DNA from: Martinezella tropici
Lineage (GTDB): Bacteria; Pseudomonadota; Alphaproteobacteria; Rhizobiales; Rhizobiaceae
Assembly: GCF_008370325.1 (NCBI RefSeq)
Contig: NZ_VNIP01000018.1
Coordinates: 124,001 to 188,000, forward strand
Direction of reading: 5' to 3'
DNA: 64,000 nucleotides
The notes beneath the pieces are model-generated. The model worked only from the letters and a program-made list of their open reading frames with translations. It was not told the DNA's origin and did no database searches. This document shows, piece by piece, positions 1-8,540 of the stretch (the first letter of the stretch is position 1; every line of letters begins with the position of its first letter). The translations under genes were made by a program, and so were the position numbers.

Positions 1-112
1 CGCGCTCGCCGATCGCGGCAAGCGCAGTCGCCAGGTTGATGGCGGTCGTTGTCTTGCCGACGCCACCCTTTTGATTTGCGATGGTAATAATCCGGTTTCG
101 CTCGCCGATCAT
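1..112 (-). CDS. parA: ParA chromosome partition ATPase, N-terminal fragment
   Basis: Only the first 37 codons are present; the gene runs off the left edge. The reverse-strand translation contains the deviant Walker A motif KGGVGKTT at residues 15-22, the signature of ParA/Soj ATPases that move ParB-bound origins apart. It follows rsmG with a short gap, the conserved rsmG-parA-parB order of alphaproteobacteria, so parB is expected just outside the window. I chose the ATG at 112 because it gives an N-terminus of family length (MIGERNRIITIANQ); an ATG at 121 would add three residues. Four parS-like sites in the window support the assignment. Confidence 0.93.
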   Translation of the reverse strand, partial: MIGERNRIITIANQKGGVGKTTTAINLATALAAIGER

Positions 113-127
113 CTGCCGCATCCAATT

Positions 128-135
128 ATGGTTAA
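128..135 (-). promoter_or_regulatory. TTAACCAT octamer between rsmG and parA (possible CtrA half-site)
   Basis: The minus strand reads TTAACCAT immediately upstream of parA. This matches the half-site described for the alphaproteobacterial cell-cycle regulator CtrA. A single octamer is weak evidence because it occurs often by chance. Confidence 0.2.
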
Positions 136-749
136 TTCAGGCGTCGCAGGCGAGTGAGCTCCAAAATGACGGAATCTCGCTCGACGACACTCCGATGTTT
201 TACCAGATCGAATTCCCAACGACCACGGGCTTTCGCGAGCTCGCGTTCGTAATCCCGGCCTTTATGCAGGAAAAGGCGCAGATTTTCATTGCGCTCGCGC
301 CAGGGCGCCGCGTAATCCAGCAGCAACTCCAGTTCCGCGAGAGCTCGCGCCGAGATGACATCGCAATGCGTGATGATGCCGGGTGCCTCTTCGATGCGAA
401 CCGCATGAACCGCGCCTCGGGCTTCGCATTCCCGTAGGCATACGCGCAGGAAAGCGGCCTTCTTCTGATTGCTCTCGATTAAATCGACATGTCCGGCGCC
501 CGTTTCAGCCAGGAGAATCGCCGTTATCACCCCGGGAAAGCCGCCGCCGCTACCTAGATCGACCCAATGGCTCGGCGTGGGATGGAGCTGAAAGATCTGT
601 GCACTATCGGCAATATGACGGCGCCAGAGGTCGTCAATGGTAGAGGGCGCCACAAGATTGATAGTTTTCGCCCACTTCTGGAAGAGTTCGGCAAAATGCT
701 GCAGTCGTTCCTGTGTTTCACGTGAAACACGTACACCGTTCAATTCCAT
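132..749 (-). CDS. rsmG: 16S rRNA (guanine(527)-N7)-methyltransferase RsmG
   Basis: The 205-residue product is a SAM-dependent methyltransferase of the GidB/RsmG family, which methylates G527 of 16S rRNA. The SAM-binding loop GSGGGFPG lies at residues 66-73, followed by the family's acidic strand around DLIESNQKK. Length matches the family. The gene sits between mnmG and parA as in other alphaproteobacteria and is probably cotranscribed with them; the mnmG stop is 26 bases upstream of its ATG. A perfect 16-base parS palindrome (714-729) is written into codons about 7-12, encoding V-S-R-E-T, so the N-terminus is constrained by ParB binding as well as by protein function. Confidence 0.96.
   Translation of the reverse strand: MELNGVRVSRETQERLQHFAELFQKWAKTINLVAPSTIDDLWRRHIADSAQIFQLHPTPSHWVDLGSGGGFPGVITAILLAETGAGHVDLIESNQKKAAFLRVCLRECEARGAVHAVRIEEAPGIITHCDVISARALAELELLLDYAAPWRERNENLRLFLHKGRDYERELAKARGRWEFDLVKHRSVVERDSVILELTRLRRLN
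714..729. other. parS centromere site, perfect 16-mer
   Basis: TGTTTCACGTGAAACA is a perfect match to the widely conserved parS consensus bound by ParB. It lies in the 5' end of rsmG, about 600 bases from parA and about 6.7 kb from the probable origin. Confidence 0.93.
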
Positions 750-775
750 GCTTTGGACTCTCTAACCTTGTAGTA

Positions 776-2659
776 TCAGGATACGAGCTTCTGTGCATCC
801 TGATTGCCCATCTTTCTCAGATGCGCCAGCAATAGAGATATGGCCGCCGGAGTCATCCCATCGATCCGCGACGCTTGAGCAATGTTCTTGGGATTTGCTG
901 CGGCCAGCTTCTGCTTCAGCTCGTTGGACAGTCCTGAGAGAACAGCGAAGTCGAAGTCGGAGGGAATAGCACGCTCTTCCTCTCTCCGGGCCTGGGCTAT
1001 ATCGGCTGTCTGTCGATCCATATAAACCGCATAGGCCGCTTCGATCTCGACCGCTTCGGCAATGCCCCGTTCCATGGATTGCAGCTCCGGCCAAAGCCGC
1101 GACAGTGCTTTGATCGATTGCCCCGGATGCGAGAGCAGCTCATAGGCGGAACGCCACTGACCATCCTTGTTCAGATGCATCCCGGCTTTTTCGGCTTCGC
1201 TTGGAGTGACCTTCAAACCTTTCAGGCGAATGCGAGCTTGCTCAAGCTTCGCCAAATACCGATCGAAACGCGATGCACGATCAGCACCAACGCAACCAAT
1301 AGACAAGCCAATCGGCGTCAGGCGCACATCCGCATTGTCAGCCCGCAGCGAAAGGCGATATTCTGCGCGGGAGGTAAACATACGATAGGGTTCCGCAACA
1401 CCGCGCGACGTCAGATCATCGATCATCACACCGATATAGGAGTCCGTCCGGCTGAATTGGATGGCTTCACCCCCCGAAGCAAGACGCGCGGCGTTCAAGC
1501 CGGCAACGAGGCCCTGCGCGCCAGCCTCTTCATATCCCGTCGTGCCGTTGATCTGACCAGCCAGGAAGAGACCCGGAATCTTTTCCACCTCTAGGGAGAG
1601 TTTCAGCTCGCGCGGATCCACGTGATCATATTCAATGGCGTAGGCGTGTTGGAGGATTTTGACTCGTTCCAGACCCGGAATGGTTTTGATGAACTCCTCC
1701 TGAACATCCTCGGGAAGGGAGGTTGATATACCGTTGGGGTAAACGGTCGTATCATCGAGGCCCTCCGGCTCCAGGAATATCTGGTGGCCATCACGCTCAC
1801 CAAACTTCACGATCTTGTCTTCAATGGAGGGGCAATAGCGCGGTCCGACGCCTTCGATCTGCCCGGAATACATCGCCGAACGTTTGAGATTATCGGCAAT
1901 GATCCTATGCGTCTCCGGGGTCGTTCGCGTCACCCCGCATTCGATTTGCGGATTCACGATGGAATCTGTCATGAAAGAAAAGGGCGTGGGATCTTCATCC
2001 GCACCCTGTCTTCCAACGGCGTCCCAGTCGATCGTCGTACCGTCGAGGCGAGCCGGGGTTCCCGTCTTCAAGCGACCGAGGGCAAGCCCATACCGCAGCA
2101 GCGTTCCCGAAAGGCCCACCGAAGGCTCTTCGCCGACGCGGCCTGCCGGAATTTTCTTGTCGCCAATATGGATAAGACCGCGGAGAAACGTTCCGGTGGT
2201 CAGAACGACGGCGCCACAACGGATGACCCTGCCATCCTTCAACGTGACTGCGGACACGCGCCCTCGCTCAAGGATGAGATCAAATGCATCACCCTCAATG
2301 ACGTCGAGATTGCCGATCGCACCGATTTCGGCCTGCATGGCCAAACGATAAAGCTTACGATCCGCCTGCGTACGCGGTCCGCGGACAGCAGGCCCTTTCT
2401 TGCGATTGAGCATCCGGAATTGAATACCGGCCGCATCGGCAACCCGCCCCATCAAGCCGTCGAGCGCGTCGATTTCCCGTACGAGATGACCCTTGCCGAG
2501 ACCGCCGATCGCGGGGTTGCAGGACATGACGCCGATCGTGTCTCGCTTATGTGTCACCAGTGCGGTGCGCGCGCCCAGACGCGCAGCCGCGGCCGCGGCC
2601 TCGCTGCCGGCATGGCCGCCTCCCACAACGATCACATCATATACTTCATCGAACATCAT
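776..2659 (-). CDS. mnmG: tRNA uridine-5-carboxymethylaminomethyl modification enzyme MnmG (GidA)
   Basis: The 627-residue FAD protein works with MnmE to install carboxymethylaminomethyl on wobble U34 of certain tRNAs. The N-terminal dinucleotide-binding motif GGGHAGSE is at residues 13-20. The family motif GPRYCPSIEDKI and the C-proximal FAD segment AGQINGTTGYEEAGAQG are intact, and a GidA-associated helical domain closes the protein. The start is the ATG at 2659 (or the adjacent ATG at 2656), preceded by GAGG about 5-8 bases upstream; the open frame extends 12 codons further but those residues do not look like the family. It lies between mnmE and rsmG. Confidence 0.96.
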   Translation of the reverse strand: MMFDEVYDVIVVGGGHAGSEAAAAAARLGARTALVTHKRDTIGVMSCNPAIGGLGKGHLVREIDALDGLMGRVADAAGIQFRMLNRKKGPAVRGPRTQADRKLYRLAMQAEIGAIGNLDVIEGDAFDLILERGRVSAVTLKDGRVIRCGAVVLTTGTFLRGLIHIGDKKIPAGRVGEEPSVGLSGTLLRYGLALGRLKTGTPARLDGTTIDWDAVGRQGADEDPTPFSFMTDSIVNPQIECGVTRTTPETHRIIADNLKRSAMYSGQIEGVGPRYCPSIEDKIVKFGERDGHQIFLEPEGLDDTTVYPNGISTSLPEDVQEEFIKTIPGLERVKILQHAYAIEYDHVDPRELKLSLEVEKIPGLFLAGQINGTTGYEEAGAQGLVAGLNAARLASGGEAIQFSRTDSYIGVMIDDLTSRGVAEPYRMFTSRAEYRLSLRADNADVRLTPIGLSIGCVGADRASRFDRYLAKLEQARIRLKGLKVTPSEAEKAGMHLNKDGQWRSAYELLSHPGQSIKALSRLWPELQSMERGIAEAVEIEAAYAVYMDRQTADIAQARREEERAIPSDFDFAVLSGLSNELKQKLAAANPKNIAQASRIDGMTPAAISLLLAHLRKMGNQDAQKLVS

Positions 2660-2712
2660 CAAGTCCTCGGTCGTGCCGTCTGTTTGGCACACCAATTTCA
2701 GGAGTCAAGAAG

Positions 2713-2726
2713 GTTTCACGTGAAAC
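2713..2726. other. parS-like site in the mnmE-mnmG gap
   Basis: GTTTCACGTGAAAC is the full 14-base palindromic core of parS; only the outer T and A of the 16-mer differ. It is centred 40 bases from the next parS-like site. Confidence 0.85.
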
Positions 2727-2751
2727 GCCGATCCGTCAAACCAATCGGACA

Positions 2752-2767
2752 TGTTTCACGTGAATCA
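2752..2767. other. parS-like site overlapping the mnmE stop codon
   Basis: TGTTTCACGTGAATCA matches 15 of 16 consensus positions. The mismatch lies in TCA at 2765-2767, which on the minus strand is the TGA stop of mnmE. Confidence 0.85.
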
Positions 2768-4084
2768 CTTGCCGATACAGAATTCCGAGAAAATGACATC
2801 CAGCAAATCCTCGAGATCGACGCGCCCCGTTATGCGTCCTAGGCTCGTGGCTGCCTGCCGCAAATACTCAGCCCTGATATCGAGACCCCGATCCTCGGAA
2901 GCAAGTGCTGCCGCAACGGCGGCGAGACTCTCGTTGAGTAGCGTCCTATGCCGCAAGCGGCTCGGCAATGCCAACGATAGAGATTCTGAACGATCTTGCA
3001 GATCTTGCCGAAGAAATTGGTGCAGCGCCGACAGTCCGCCGCCGGTCTCTGATGAGATAAGCACGTCATATTCACCGCCGCCTTGACCATGATGCAAGTC
3101 CGATTTTGTCCCCAGCGTGACGATCTTGCCCGAGAAACCGGGAAAATCCAGCTGCGGACGATCGCCGATCTCCGCCAATGACAGAACAAGATCGGCATCA
3201 GCGACGGTCTTAAGGGCGCGGCGTATCCCCTCGCGCTCGACAATTTCGTCGGTTTCCCGCAAGCCGGCCGTATCATAAAGCTTGACGGCATATCCCTCGA
3301 TATTCAGGTCGACATGCAGAACGTCCCGCGTCGTTCCGGCAATGTCCGTGACGATTGCCACCTCACGCTTTGCCAACGCATTCATCAAGCTGGATTTGCC
3401 GGCATTCGGCGGCCCGGCAATCACCACCTTCAAACCGTCGCGGATAATCTCACCAAGATCAGCACCCTTGAGATGATCAGACAGCTCGGAATGCAGGCGC
3501 TTCATATCCGCCCATACCATATCCGATACGGAGCCGGGCACATCGTCCTCGTCAGCGAAATCCAGCTCCGCTTCGATCAGCGCACGTGCACGCGTCAGCC
3601 GGTCAGCCCAGCCATTATAGAGCTCCGATAGTCCACCAGCAGCGTGTTCCAACGCGAGCCGGCGCTGCATTTCTGTCTCGGCGCCAATGAGGTCCGCTAG
3701 GCCCTCCACCTCGACAAGATCCATTTTGCCGTTCTCAAGCGCACGGCGCGAGAATTCTCCATGTTCCGCAAGACGGCACCGATCGAAGGTGGCGAGCTCC
3801 GCCAGAAGCGCATTCACGACGGCTTTGCCGCCATGAACATGAATCTCGACGCAATCCTCCCCGGTAAAAGAGGCTGGCCCCGGAAAAATCAGAACAAGTC
3901 CCCGGTCGATGGTTAAACCGTTACGAGTCCGAATCGTTTTAAGCATAGCCTGTCGCGGGGTAGGCAATGTCCCGGCAAGGGATTGAGTGACGGGAAATGC
4001 CGAGCGCCCACTAATGCGGATCACGGCGACGCCGGCCGGCAAGCCGCCGCTGGAGAGTGCATAGATTGTGTCGTCTGCCGCCAT
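2765..4084 (-). CDS. mnmE: tRNA modification GTPase MnmE (TrmE)
   Basis: The 439-residue protein is the GTPase partner of MnmG in U34 tRNA modification. An N-terminal folate-binding domain is followed by a helical domain interrupted by a G domain with G1 GPPNAGKSS near residues 225-233 and the G2/G3 region (IAGTTRD, DTAG). The C-terminus ends in the family CIGK motif whose cysteine is functionally important. I start at the ATG at 4084, giving MAADDTIYALSSG, the usual beginning; the open frame continues 16 codons upstream with an arginine-rich stretch not typical of the family. It precedes mnmG in the same direction. Confidence 0.95.
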   Translation of the reverse strand: MAADDTIYALSSGGLPAGVAVIRISGRSAFPVTQSLAGTLPTPRQAMLKTIRTRNGLTIDRGLVLIFPGPASFTGEDCVEIHVHGGKAVVNALLAELATFDRCRLAEHGEFSRRALENGKMDLVEVEGLADLIGAETEMQRRLALEHAAGGLSELYNGWADRLTRARALIEAELDFADEDDVPGSVSDMVWADMKRLHSELSDHLKGADLGEIIRDGLKVVIAGPPNAGKSSLMNALAKREVAIVTDIAGTTRDVLHVDLNIEGYAVKLYDTAGLRETDEIVEREGIRRALKTVADADLVLSLAEIGDRPQLDFPGFSGKIVTLGTKSDLHHGQGGGEYDVLISSETGGGLSALHQFLRQDLQDRSESLSLALPSRLRHRTLLNESLAAVAAALASEDRGLDIRAEYLRQAATSLGRITGRVDLEDLLDVIFSEFCIGK

Positions 4085-4146
4085 TGAATTGATCCGTATC
4101 CGAATCGATCTCCGTCGATTATCTCGCCTCAAGGAATCCCGCTCAT

Positions 4147-4183
4147 TAAAACGAAATCGGGGCCGCTAAAAGGCGACCCCGAT
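4147..4183 (-). terminator. Rho-independent terminator downstream of rho
   Basis: ATCGGGG at 4156-4162 pairs with CCCCGAT at 4177-4183, extended inward by CGC/GCG with one mismatch and a short TAAAAG loop. On the minus strand the stem is followed by TTCGTTTTAA. It separates rho from mnmE. Confidence 0.75.
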
Positions 4184-4238
4184 CATAGCATGTTAACAGT
4201 ATCTCCAAAGCGGGCTGCCCGAAGAATCCGGCTAATGA

Positions 4239-5504
4239 TTATGTGTTCATCGAGTCGAAGAAATCCGGGTTGTTCTTCGTCTGCTTGAGCTTGTCGATCA
4301 GGAACTCGATTGCGTCCGTCGTGCCCATCGGCGCGAGGATGCGGCGCAGGACGAAGATCTTCTGGAGATCCTGGCGCGGCACCAGCAGGTCTTCCTTACG
4401 CGTACCGGATTTGAGAATATCCATCGCCGGGAAGATACGCTTGTCGGCTACCTTGCGGTCGAGCACGATTTCCGAGTTACCGGTACCCTTGAATTCTTCG
4501 AAGATGACTTCGTCCATGCGGCTGCCGGTATCGATCAGCGCCGTTGCGATGATTGTCAGCGAACCACCTTCTTCGATGTTACGGGCGGCACCGAAGAAGC
4601 GCTTCGGGCGCTGCAGGGCGTTGGCGTCGACACCACCGGTCAAAACCTTACCGGAGGAGGGAACGACGGTGTTGTAGGCACGTCCGAGGCGGGTAATCGA
4701 ATCGAGCAGGATGACGACGTCGCGGCCATGCTCGACGAGACGCTTGGCCTTCTCGATCACCATTTCGGCGACCTGGACATGGCGCACGGCCGGCTCGTCG
4801 AAGGTCGAAGAGATGACTTCGCCACGGACGGAGCGCTGCATGTCGGTCACTTCTTCCGGGCGTTCATCGATCAAGAGAACGATCAGATAGCAGTCCGGAT
4901 GATTGGCGGTGATCGAATGGGCGATGTTTTGCAGGAGAACGGTCTTGCCCGTACGCGGCGGTGCAACGATCAGACCACGCTGGCCCTTGCCGAGCGGCGC
5001 GACAAGGTCGATCACGCGGGGCGAAAGATCCTTCGACGTGGGTACGTCGAGTTCCATGCGGAAACGCTCGTTCGGATAGAGCGGCGTCAGATTGTCGAAG
5101 TGTACCTTGTGACGGATCTTTTCCGGGTCGTCGAAATTGATGGTGTTGACTTTCAGCAGAGCGAAATAGCGCTCGCCTTCCTTCGGTCCGCGGATCGGTC
5201 CCTCGACCGTGTCGCCCGTCTTCAGCGAGAAGCGGCGGATCTGGGAGGGAGAGATGTAAATGTCGTCCGGACCGGGAAGATAGTTTGCATTCGCGGAACG
5301 CAAGAAACCGAAGCCGTCCTGCAGAACTTCGACGACGCCCTCGCCGATGATTTCTACGTCCTGGCTCGCCAGTTCCTTCAGGATTGCAAACATCAGTTCC
5401 TGTTTGCGCATCGTGCTGGCGTTTTCGACCTCGAGCGATTCGGCGAAGGCCAGGAGATCGGTCGGGGATTTATTTTTCAGTTCCTGAAGCTTCATTTCAG
5501 CCAT
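4239..5504 (-). CDS. rho: Transcription termination factor Rho
   Basis: The 421-residue hexameric RNA helicase ends transcription at Rho-dependent sites. The N-terminal domain (LQELKNKSPTDLLAFAE) and cold-shock-like RNA-binding domain (DGFGFLRSANANYLPGPDD) precede the ATPase core with Walker A PPRTGKT near residue 180, Walker B region VVILLDSITRL and the Q/R loops. The ATG at 5504 gives the usual rhizobial length; the open frame runs 32 codons upstream but those residues are not conserved family sequence. About 200 bases of leader separate it from hemJ. Confidence 0.97.
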   Translation of the reverse strand: MAEMKLQELKNKSPTDLLAFAESLEVENASTMRKQELMFAILKELASQDVEIIGEGVVEVLQDGFGFLRSANANYLPGPDDIYISPSQIRRFSLKTGDTVEGPIRGPKEGERYFALLKVNTINFDDPEKIRHKVHFDNLTPLYPNERFRMELDVPTSKDLSPRVIDLVAPLGKGQRGLIVAPPRTGKTVLLQNIAHSITANHPDCYLIVLLIDERPEEVTDMQRSVRGEVISSTFDEPAVRHVQVAEMVIEKAKRLVEHGRDVVILLDSITRLGRAYNTVVPSSGKVLTGGVDANALQRPKRFFGAARNIEEGGSLTIIATALIDTGSRMDEVIFEEFKGTGNSEIVLDRKVADKRIFPAMDILKSGTRKEDLLVPRQDLQKIFVLRRILAPMGTTDAIEFLIDKLKQTKNNPDFFDSMNT

Positions 5505-5704
5505 GAAGGGAATTACTCGTTTTTTTAAGAGGGGAAAGGCAATGTTGCTCGTATTCAGAACCGCGATTGGGGCGCTCGCGGGCGACAGAATGGAATACAT
5601 GCCACGAAGAGAAGATGGCGGGAAAATAGCGACTCACTTTCCGAACCGCAAGGGGGGCACGCAAAATGAAGGAAATTTAACGCGCCCCTAATTCAGCCCA
5701 CGCT
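5505..5704 (-). promoter_or_regulatory. Leader region of rho
   Basis: About 200 bases lie between the hemJ stop and the rho ATG. Read on the minus strand they contain C-rich stretches and a CTTAAAAAAACGAG run near the start codon. No strong Shine-Dalgarno sequence is visible. Rho leaders in other bacteria can carry autoregulatory termination sites, but no specific structure is demonstrated here. Confidence 0.3.
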
Positions 5705-6250
5705 TCACGCAAACGGCTTTACGACCACGAGGATGACGATTGCGATCATCAGAAGCGTCGGCGCTTCGTTCATCATCCGCCAGTACCGGGCGGAATGCTT
5801 GTTTTCGTCACGGGCAAAGGCGCGCACGGCGCCGCTGAAATGACCGTGAACGGCCGAAAGCAACACAACAAGCCCGATCTTGGCATGCAGCCAGCCGCCC
5901 TGGAAATCATAGACCGACCAGGCGAGATACAGCCCGAAAATCCAGGTCAGAATCATTGCCGGGTTGATGATGTAGCGCAGCAGCCGCTGCTCCATCACCT
6001 TGAACGTCTCGGATTGCTGCGAGCCCGGCTCGGCATCGGTATGATAGACGAAAAGCCGCGGCAGATAGAACATGCCGGCCATCCACGAAATGACCGCGAT
6101 GATATGCAGCGCCTTGATCCAGAGATAAAGATCGGCCGGATGCCAGGCGAACAGGCCAATCGCCAAAACGGCAAAAATGAGGATCATGAAATACGCGCGT
6201 CGTCCGGCTCTTTGGCCCGGAGCGGTGTCCGTCTGCTTCTCCACCGTCAT
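5705..6250 (-). CDS. hemJ: Protoporphyrinogen IX oxidase HemJ (UPF0093 family)
   Basis: The 181-residue integral membrane protein belongs to the HemJ family, which oxidises protoporphyrinogen IX in many alphaproteobacteria that lack HemG or HemY. A basic N-terminus is followed by four or five hydrophobic helices: YFMILIFAVLAIGLF, the conserved LYLWIKALHIIAVISWMAGMFYLPRLFVYH segment, MILTWIFGLYLAW, and a C-terminal MIAIVILVVV helix. The ATG at 6250 overlaps the hemE stop as ATGA and has GGAGG five bases upstream, so it is preferred to the ATG at 6262. Coupling to hemE fits a shared haem pathway. Confidence 0.9.
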   Translation of the reverse strand: MTVEKQTDTAPGQRAGRRAYFMILIFAVLAIGLFAWHPADLYLWIKALHIIAVISWMAGMFYLPRLFVYHTDAEPGSQQSETFKVMEQRLLRYIINPAMILTWIFGLYLAWSVYDFQGGWLHAKIGLVVLLSAVHGHFSGAVRAFARDENKHSARYWRMMNEAPTLLMIAIVILVVVKPFA

Positions 6251-7284
6251 CGGTTCCTCCATCCCCGCACGCGCTCGACAAGCACCGCGACATTGTCGGG
6301 ATCGGCCTGTGGCGTTATCCCATGCCCAAGATTGAAAATCAGCGGCCCCTGTCCGAGATGCTGCAGAATATCGTCGATCCCGTCCTCCAGCGCCTTGCCG
6401 CCAGCAACTACGCGCATGGGATCGAGATTTCCCTGAACAGGTCCGTCCTTCTGAAGCTCCTGCGCAAAAGCGAGCGGCACCGACCAGTCGAGACCGATCG
6501 CATCGGCACCCGTCTTCTGCCGGTAGGTTTTCAGCAGATAGCCCGCACCCTTGGCGAAAGCGATCACCCGGGCCTTTGGCCGCCGTGCCTTCACCGACGC
6601 AATCATTTTCGCAACCGGCTTGACCGCGAAAGCCTCGAATTCCTTCTCGCCAAGCACGCCGGCCCAGGAATCGAAAATCTGCACGGCATCGGCGCCGGCA
6701 TCGATCTGCTCCACGAGATAATCGGCGGAGATATCAGCAAGCAGCATCAAGAGATGCTCGAACGCTTGAGGATGGCGATAGGCAAACAGCCGGGCAGGGG
6801 CCTGATCGGGCGTGCCATGGCCGGCGATCATGTAGGTCGCAACGGTCCAGGGTGCCCCGCAGAAGCCGAGAAGCGTCGTCTCCACCGGCAGCTCCTGGCG
6901 CAATCGTCGTACCGTCTCCATGACCGGCGCCAGATGCGCCATGATGCCCTCCGGCTTCAACGCCAGGATCCCTGTCTCATCGATCGGATCCATCTCCGGC
7001 CCATGCCCTTCGGTGAAGCGAACGTTCCGCTTCAATGCGTCAGGGATGACCAGGATGTCGGAAAAGAGAATGGCGGCATCGAAGCCATAACGCCGGATCG
7101 GCTGCAGCGTCACCTCGACCGCATGGTCGGGCGTATAACAGAGATCGAGGAAGCTCCCCGCCTTCGCGCGAGTTTCCCGATACTCGGGAAGATAACGGCC
7201 CGCCTGCCGCATCAGCCAGAGAGGGGGAGGGGTGAGCGTTTCGCCGCTCAGCACTCGCATGATCTTCCGGCGTTCATCGCTCAC
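6247..7284 (-). CDS. hemE: Uroporphyrinogen decarboxylase HemE
   Basis: The 345-residue cytosolic enzyme decarboxylates uroporphyrinogen III to coproporphyrinogen III. The family signature PPLWLMRQAGRYLPEYR is near the N-terminus, with ILFSDILVIPDALK and the active-site segments GFCGAPWTVATYMI and IFDSWAGVL following. I chose the GTG at 7284 because it gives MSDERRKIMRVLSG, the usual beginning, and has AGGA about 8 bases upstream; the ATG at 7260 would remove the conserved first residues. In alphaproteobacteria hemE commonly flanks the replication origin, and a DnaA-box-rich gap follows here. Confidence 0.95.
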   Translation of the reverse strand: MSDERRKIMRVLSGETLTPPPLWLMRQAGRYLPEYRETRAKAGSFLDLCYTPDHAVEVTLQPIRRYGFDAAILFSDILVIPDALKRNVRFTEGHGPEMDPIDETGILALKPEGIMAHLAPVMETVRRLRQELPVETTLLGFCGAPWTVATYMIAGHGTPDQAPARLFAYRHPQAFEHLLMLLADISADYLVEQIDAGADAVQIFDSWAGVLGEKEFEAFAVKPVAKMIASVKARRPKARVIAFAKGAGYLLKTYRQKTGADAIGLDWSVPLAFAQELQKDGPVQGNLDPMRVVAGGKALEDGIDDILQHLGQGPLIFNLGHGITPQADPDNVAVLVERVRGWRNR

Positions 7285-7685
7285 AGACGTCGTCCTATAT
7301 AAAATCAAAGATATATAGAAAGGTTTCTATTTCTTAGAGTCGGTGAGTAGCAAGGATTAAAGTTCATCCCTTGCCTGTCCAATTTGTCGCGCCTTGCGCA
7401 TAAATCTGGAGAGATTTCGAAATCGCAATTCGATATGTGGAAAAGAAAGGCGATTTTCTAATCTTTTTAGGAGGTTGAAGAGAAATTTGGCTCTTCTCCT
7501 TCTGGGGACAAGTCGGGGATGAACGAGGCATTGCCGATCTTGTCCACATTGCCCACAGCCGCCGCGAAAGCGTTCTCTCGAAAATCCCAAATGTGGAAAA
7601 CTCGGCCGTTTTCCACTTGCCGAGGACGGGCCCCTTCTCGTACCTCTCTTTTCTCCCGAGATATCAACAGGTGATGGAAAGTAGC
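7285..7685. other. Probable chromosomal replication origin (oriC) between hemE and ppsR
   Basis: This 400-base non-coding gap has an AT-rich stretch at 7296-7338 and several sequences close to the DnaA box TTATCCACA. On the minus strand TTTTCCACA occurs at 7436-7444 and 7592-7600. On the plus strand are TTGTCCACA at 7540-7548, TTGCCCACA at 7549-7557 and TTTTCCACT at 7609-7617; a weaker TTGTCCCCA lies on the minus strand at 7502-7510. The hemE-adjacent position is where the Caulobacter and Sinorhizobium chromosome origins were mapped. Nearby parS-like sites and parA agree. Open frames inside the gap have no recognisable protein features. The region also holds the promoters of the divergent hemE and ppsR genes. 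Confidence 0.8.
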
Positions 7686-8507
7686 GTGGAAAACCGAACG
7701 AGCTTCTTTCATCTGCACCTGATTTCTGACTCAACGGGTGAGACTCTCATCTCCGCCGGTCGCGCCGCCTCGGTGCAATTCCATGCCAGCCAGCCGATCG
7801 AGCACGTTTATCCGCTGATTCGGAATCGCAAGCAGCTGCTGCCGGTTCTGGAAGCGATCGACAACAGCCCCGGCATCGTCCTTTATACGATCGTCGATCG
7901 TGAACTCGCCGATTTCATTGCCGAGCGGTGCAAGGAGATGGGCGTGCCCTGCGTCAATGTTCTCGAACCGGTCATGAATGTCTTCCAGACCTATCTCGGC
8001 ACGGCATCGCGCCGCCGGGTGGGCGCGCAGCATGTGATGAATGCCGACTATTTCGCCCGCATCGAAGCGCTGAACTTCACCATGGATCACGATGACGGGC
8101 AGATGCCGGATGATTATGACGATGCCGATGTCGTCATCATCGGCATCAGCCGCACCTCGAAAACGCCAACAAGCATCTATCTGGCCAATCGCGGCATCAA
8201 GACCGCGAATATCCCCATCGTCCACGGCGTGCCGTTGCCGGAGAGCTTGAGCAGGGCGACGAAGCCATTGATCGTCGGACTGGTGGCAACGACGGACCGG
8301 ATCTCGCAGGTACGCGAAAACCGCATTCTCGGCACGACGCCCGGTTTCGATCGTGGTGACTATACGGATCGCGCCGCCATCTCCGAAGAGTTGAAATATG
8401 CCCGCTCGCTCTGTGCGCGGCACAATTGGCCGATCATCGATGTCACGCGGCGCTCGATCGAAGAGACCGCTGCCGCCATTGTTGCCCTGCGCCCCAAGCT
8501 GCGTTAA
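7686..8507 (+). CDS. ppsR: Pyruvate, phosphate dikinase (or PEP synthase) regulatory kinase/phosphorylase, DUF299 family
   Basis: The 273-residue product belongs to the bifunctional serine/threonine kinase-phosphorylase family that inactivates and reactivates pyruvate phosphate dikinase or PEP synthase. The N-terminus FFHLHLISDSTGETL is the family hallmark, and the nucleotide-binding segment VVIIGISRTSKTPTS is present. A GTG at 7686 gives MENRTSFF, the usual start, with GGAAAG upstream; an ATG at 7674 would add MESS. It is the first gene to the right of the probable origin and leads a run of genes through dnaQ. Which dikinase it controls cannot be told from this window. Confidence 0.9.
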   Translation: MENRTSFFHLHLISDSTGETLISAGRAASVQFHASQPIEHVYPLIRNRKQLLPVLEAIDNSPGIVLYTIVDRELADFIAERCKEMGVPCVNVLEPVMNVFQTYLGTASRRRVGAQHVMNADYFARIEALNFTMDHDDGQMPDDYDDADVVIIGISRTSKTPTSIYLANRGIKTANIPIVHGVPLPESLSRATKPLIVGLVATTDRISQVRENRILGTTPGFDRGDYTDRAAISEELKYARSLCARHNWPIIDVTRRSIEETAAAIVALRPKLR

Positions 8508-8540
8508 GCGCTGCACATTATTATCTCGGAGGCAGCCGTC

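Noticed and set aside
7357..7734. Minus-strand frames inside the hemE-ppsR gap
   Set aside because: They overlap the DnaA-box cluster and the ppsR start, are rich in arginine and serine, and show no domain. Origin function explains the region better.
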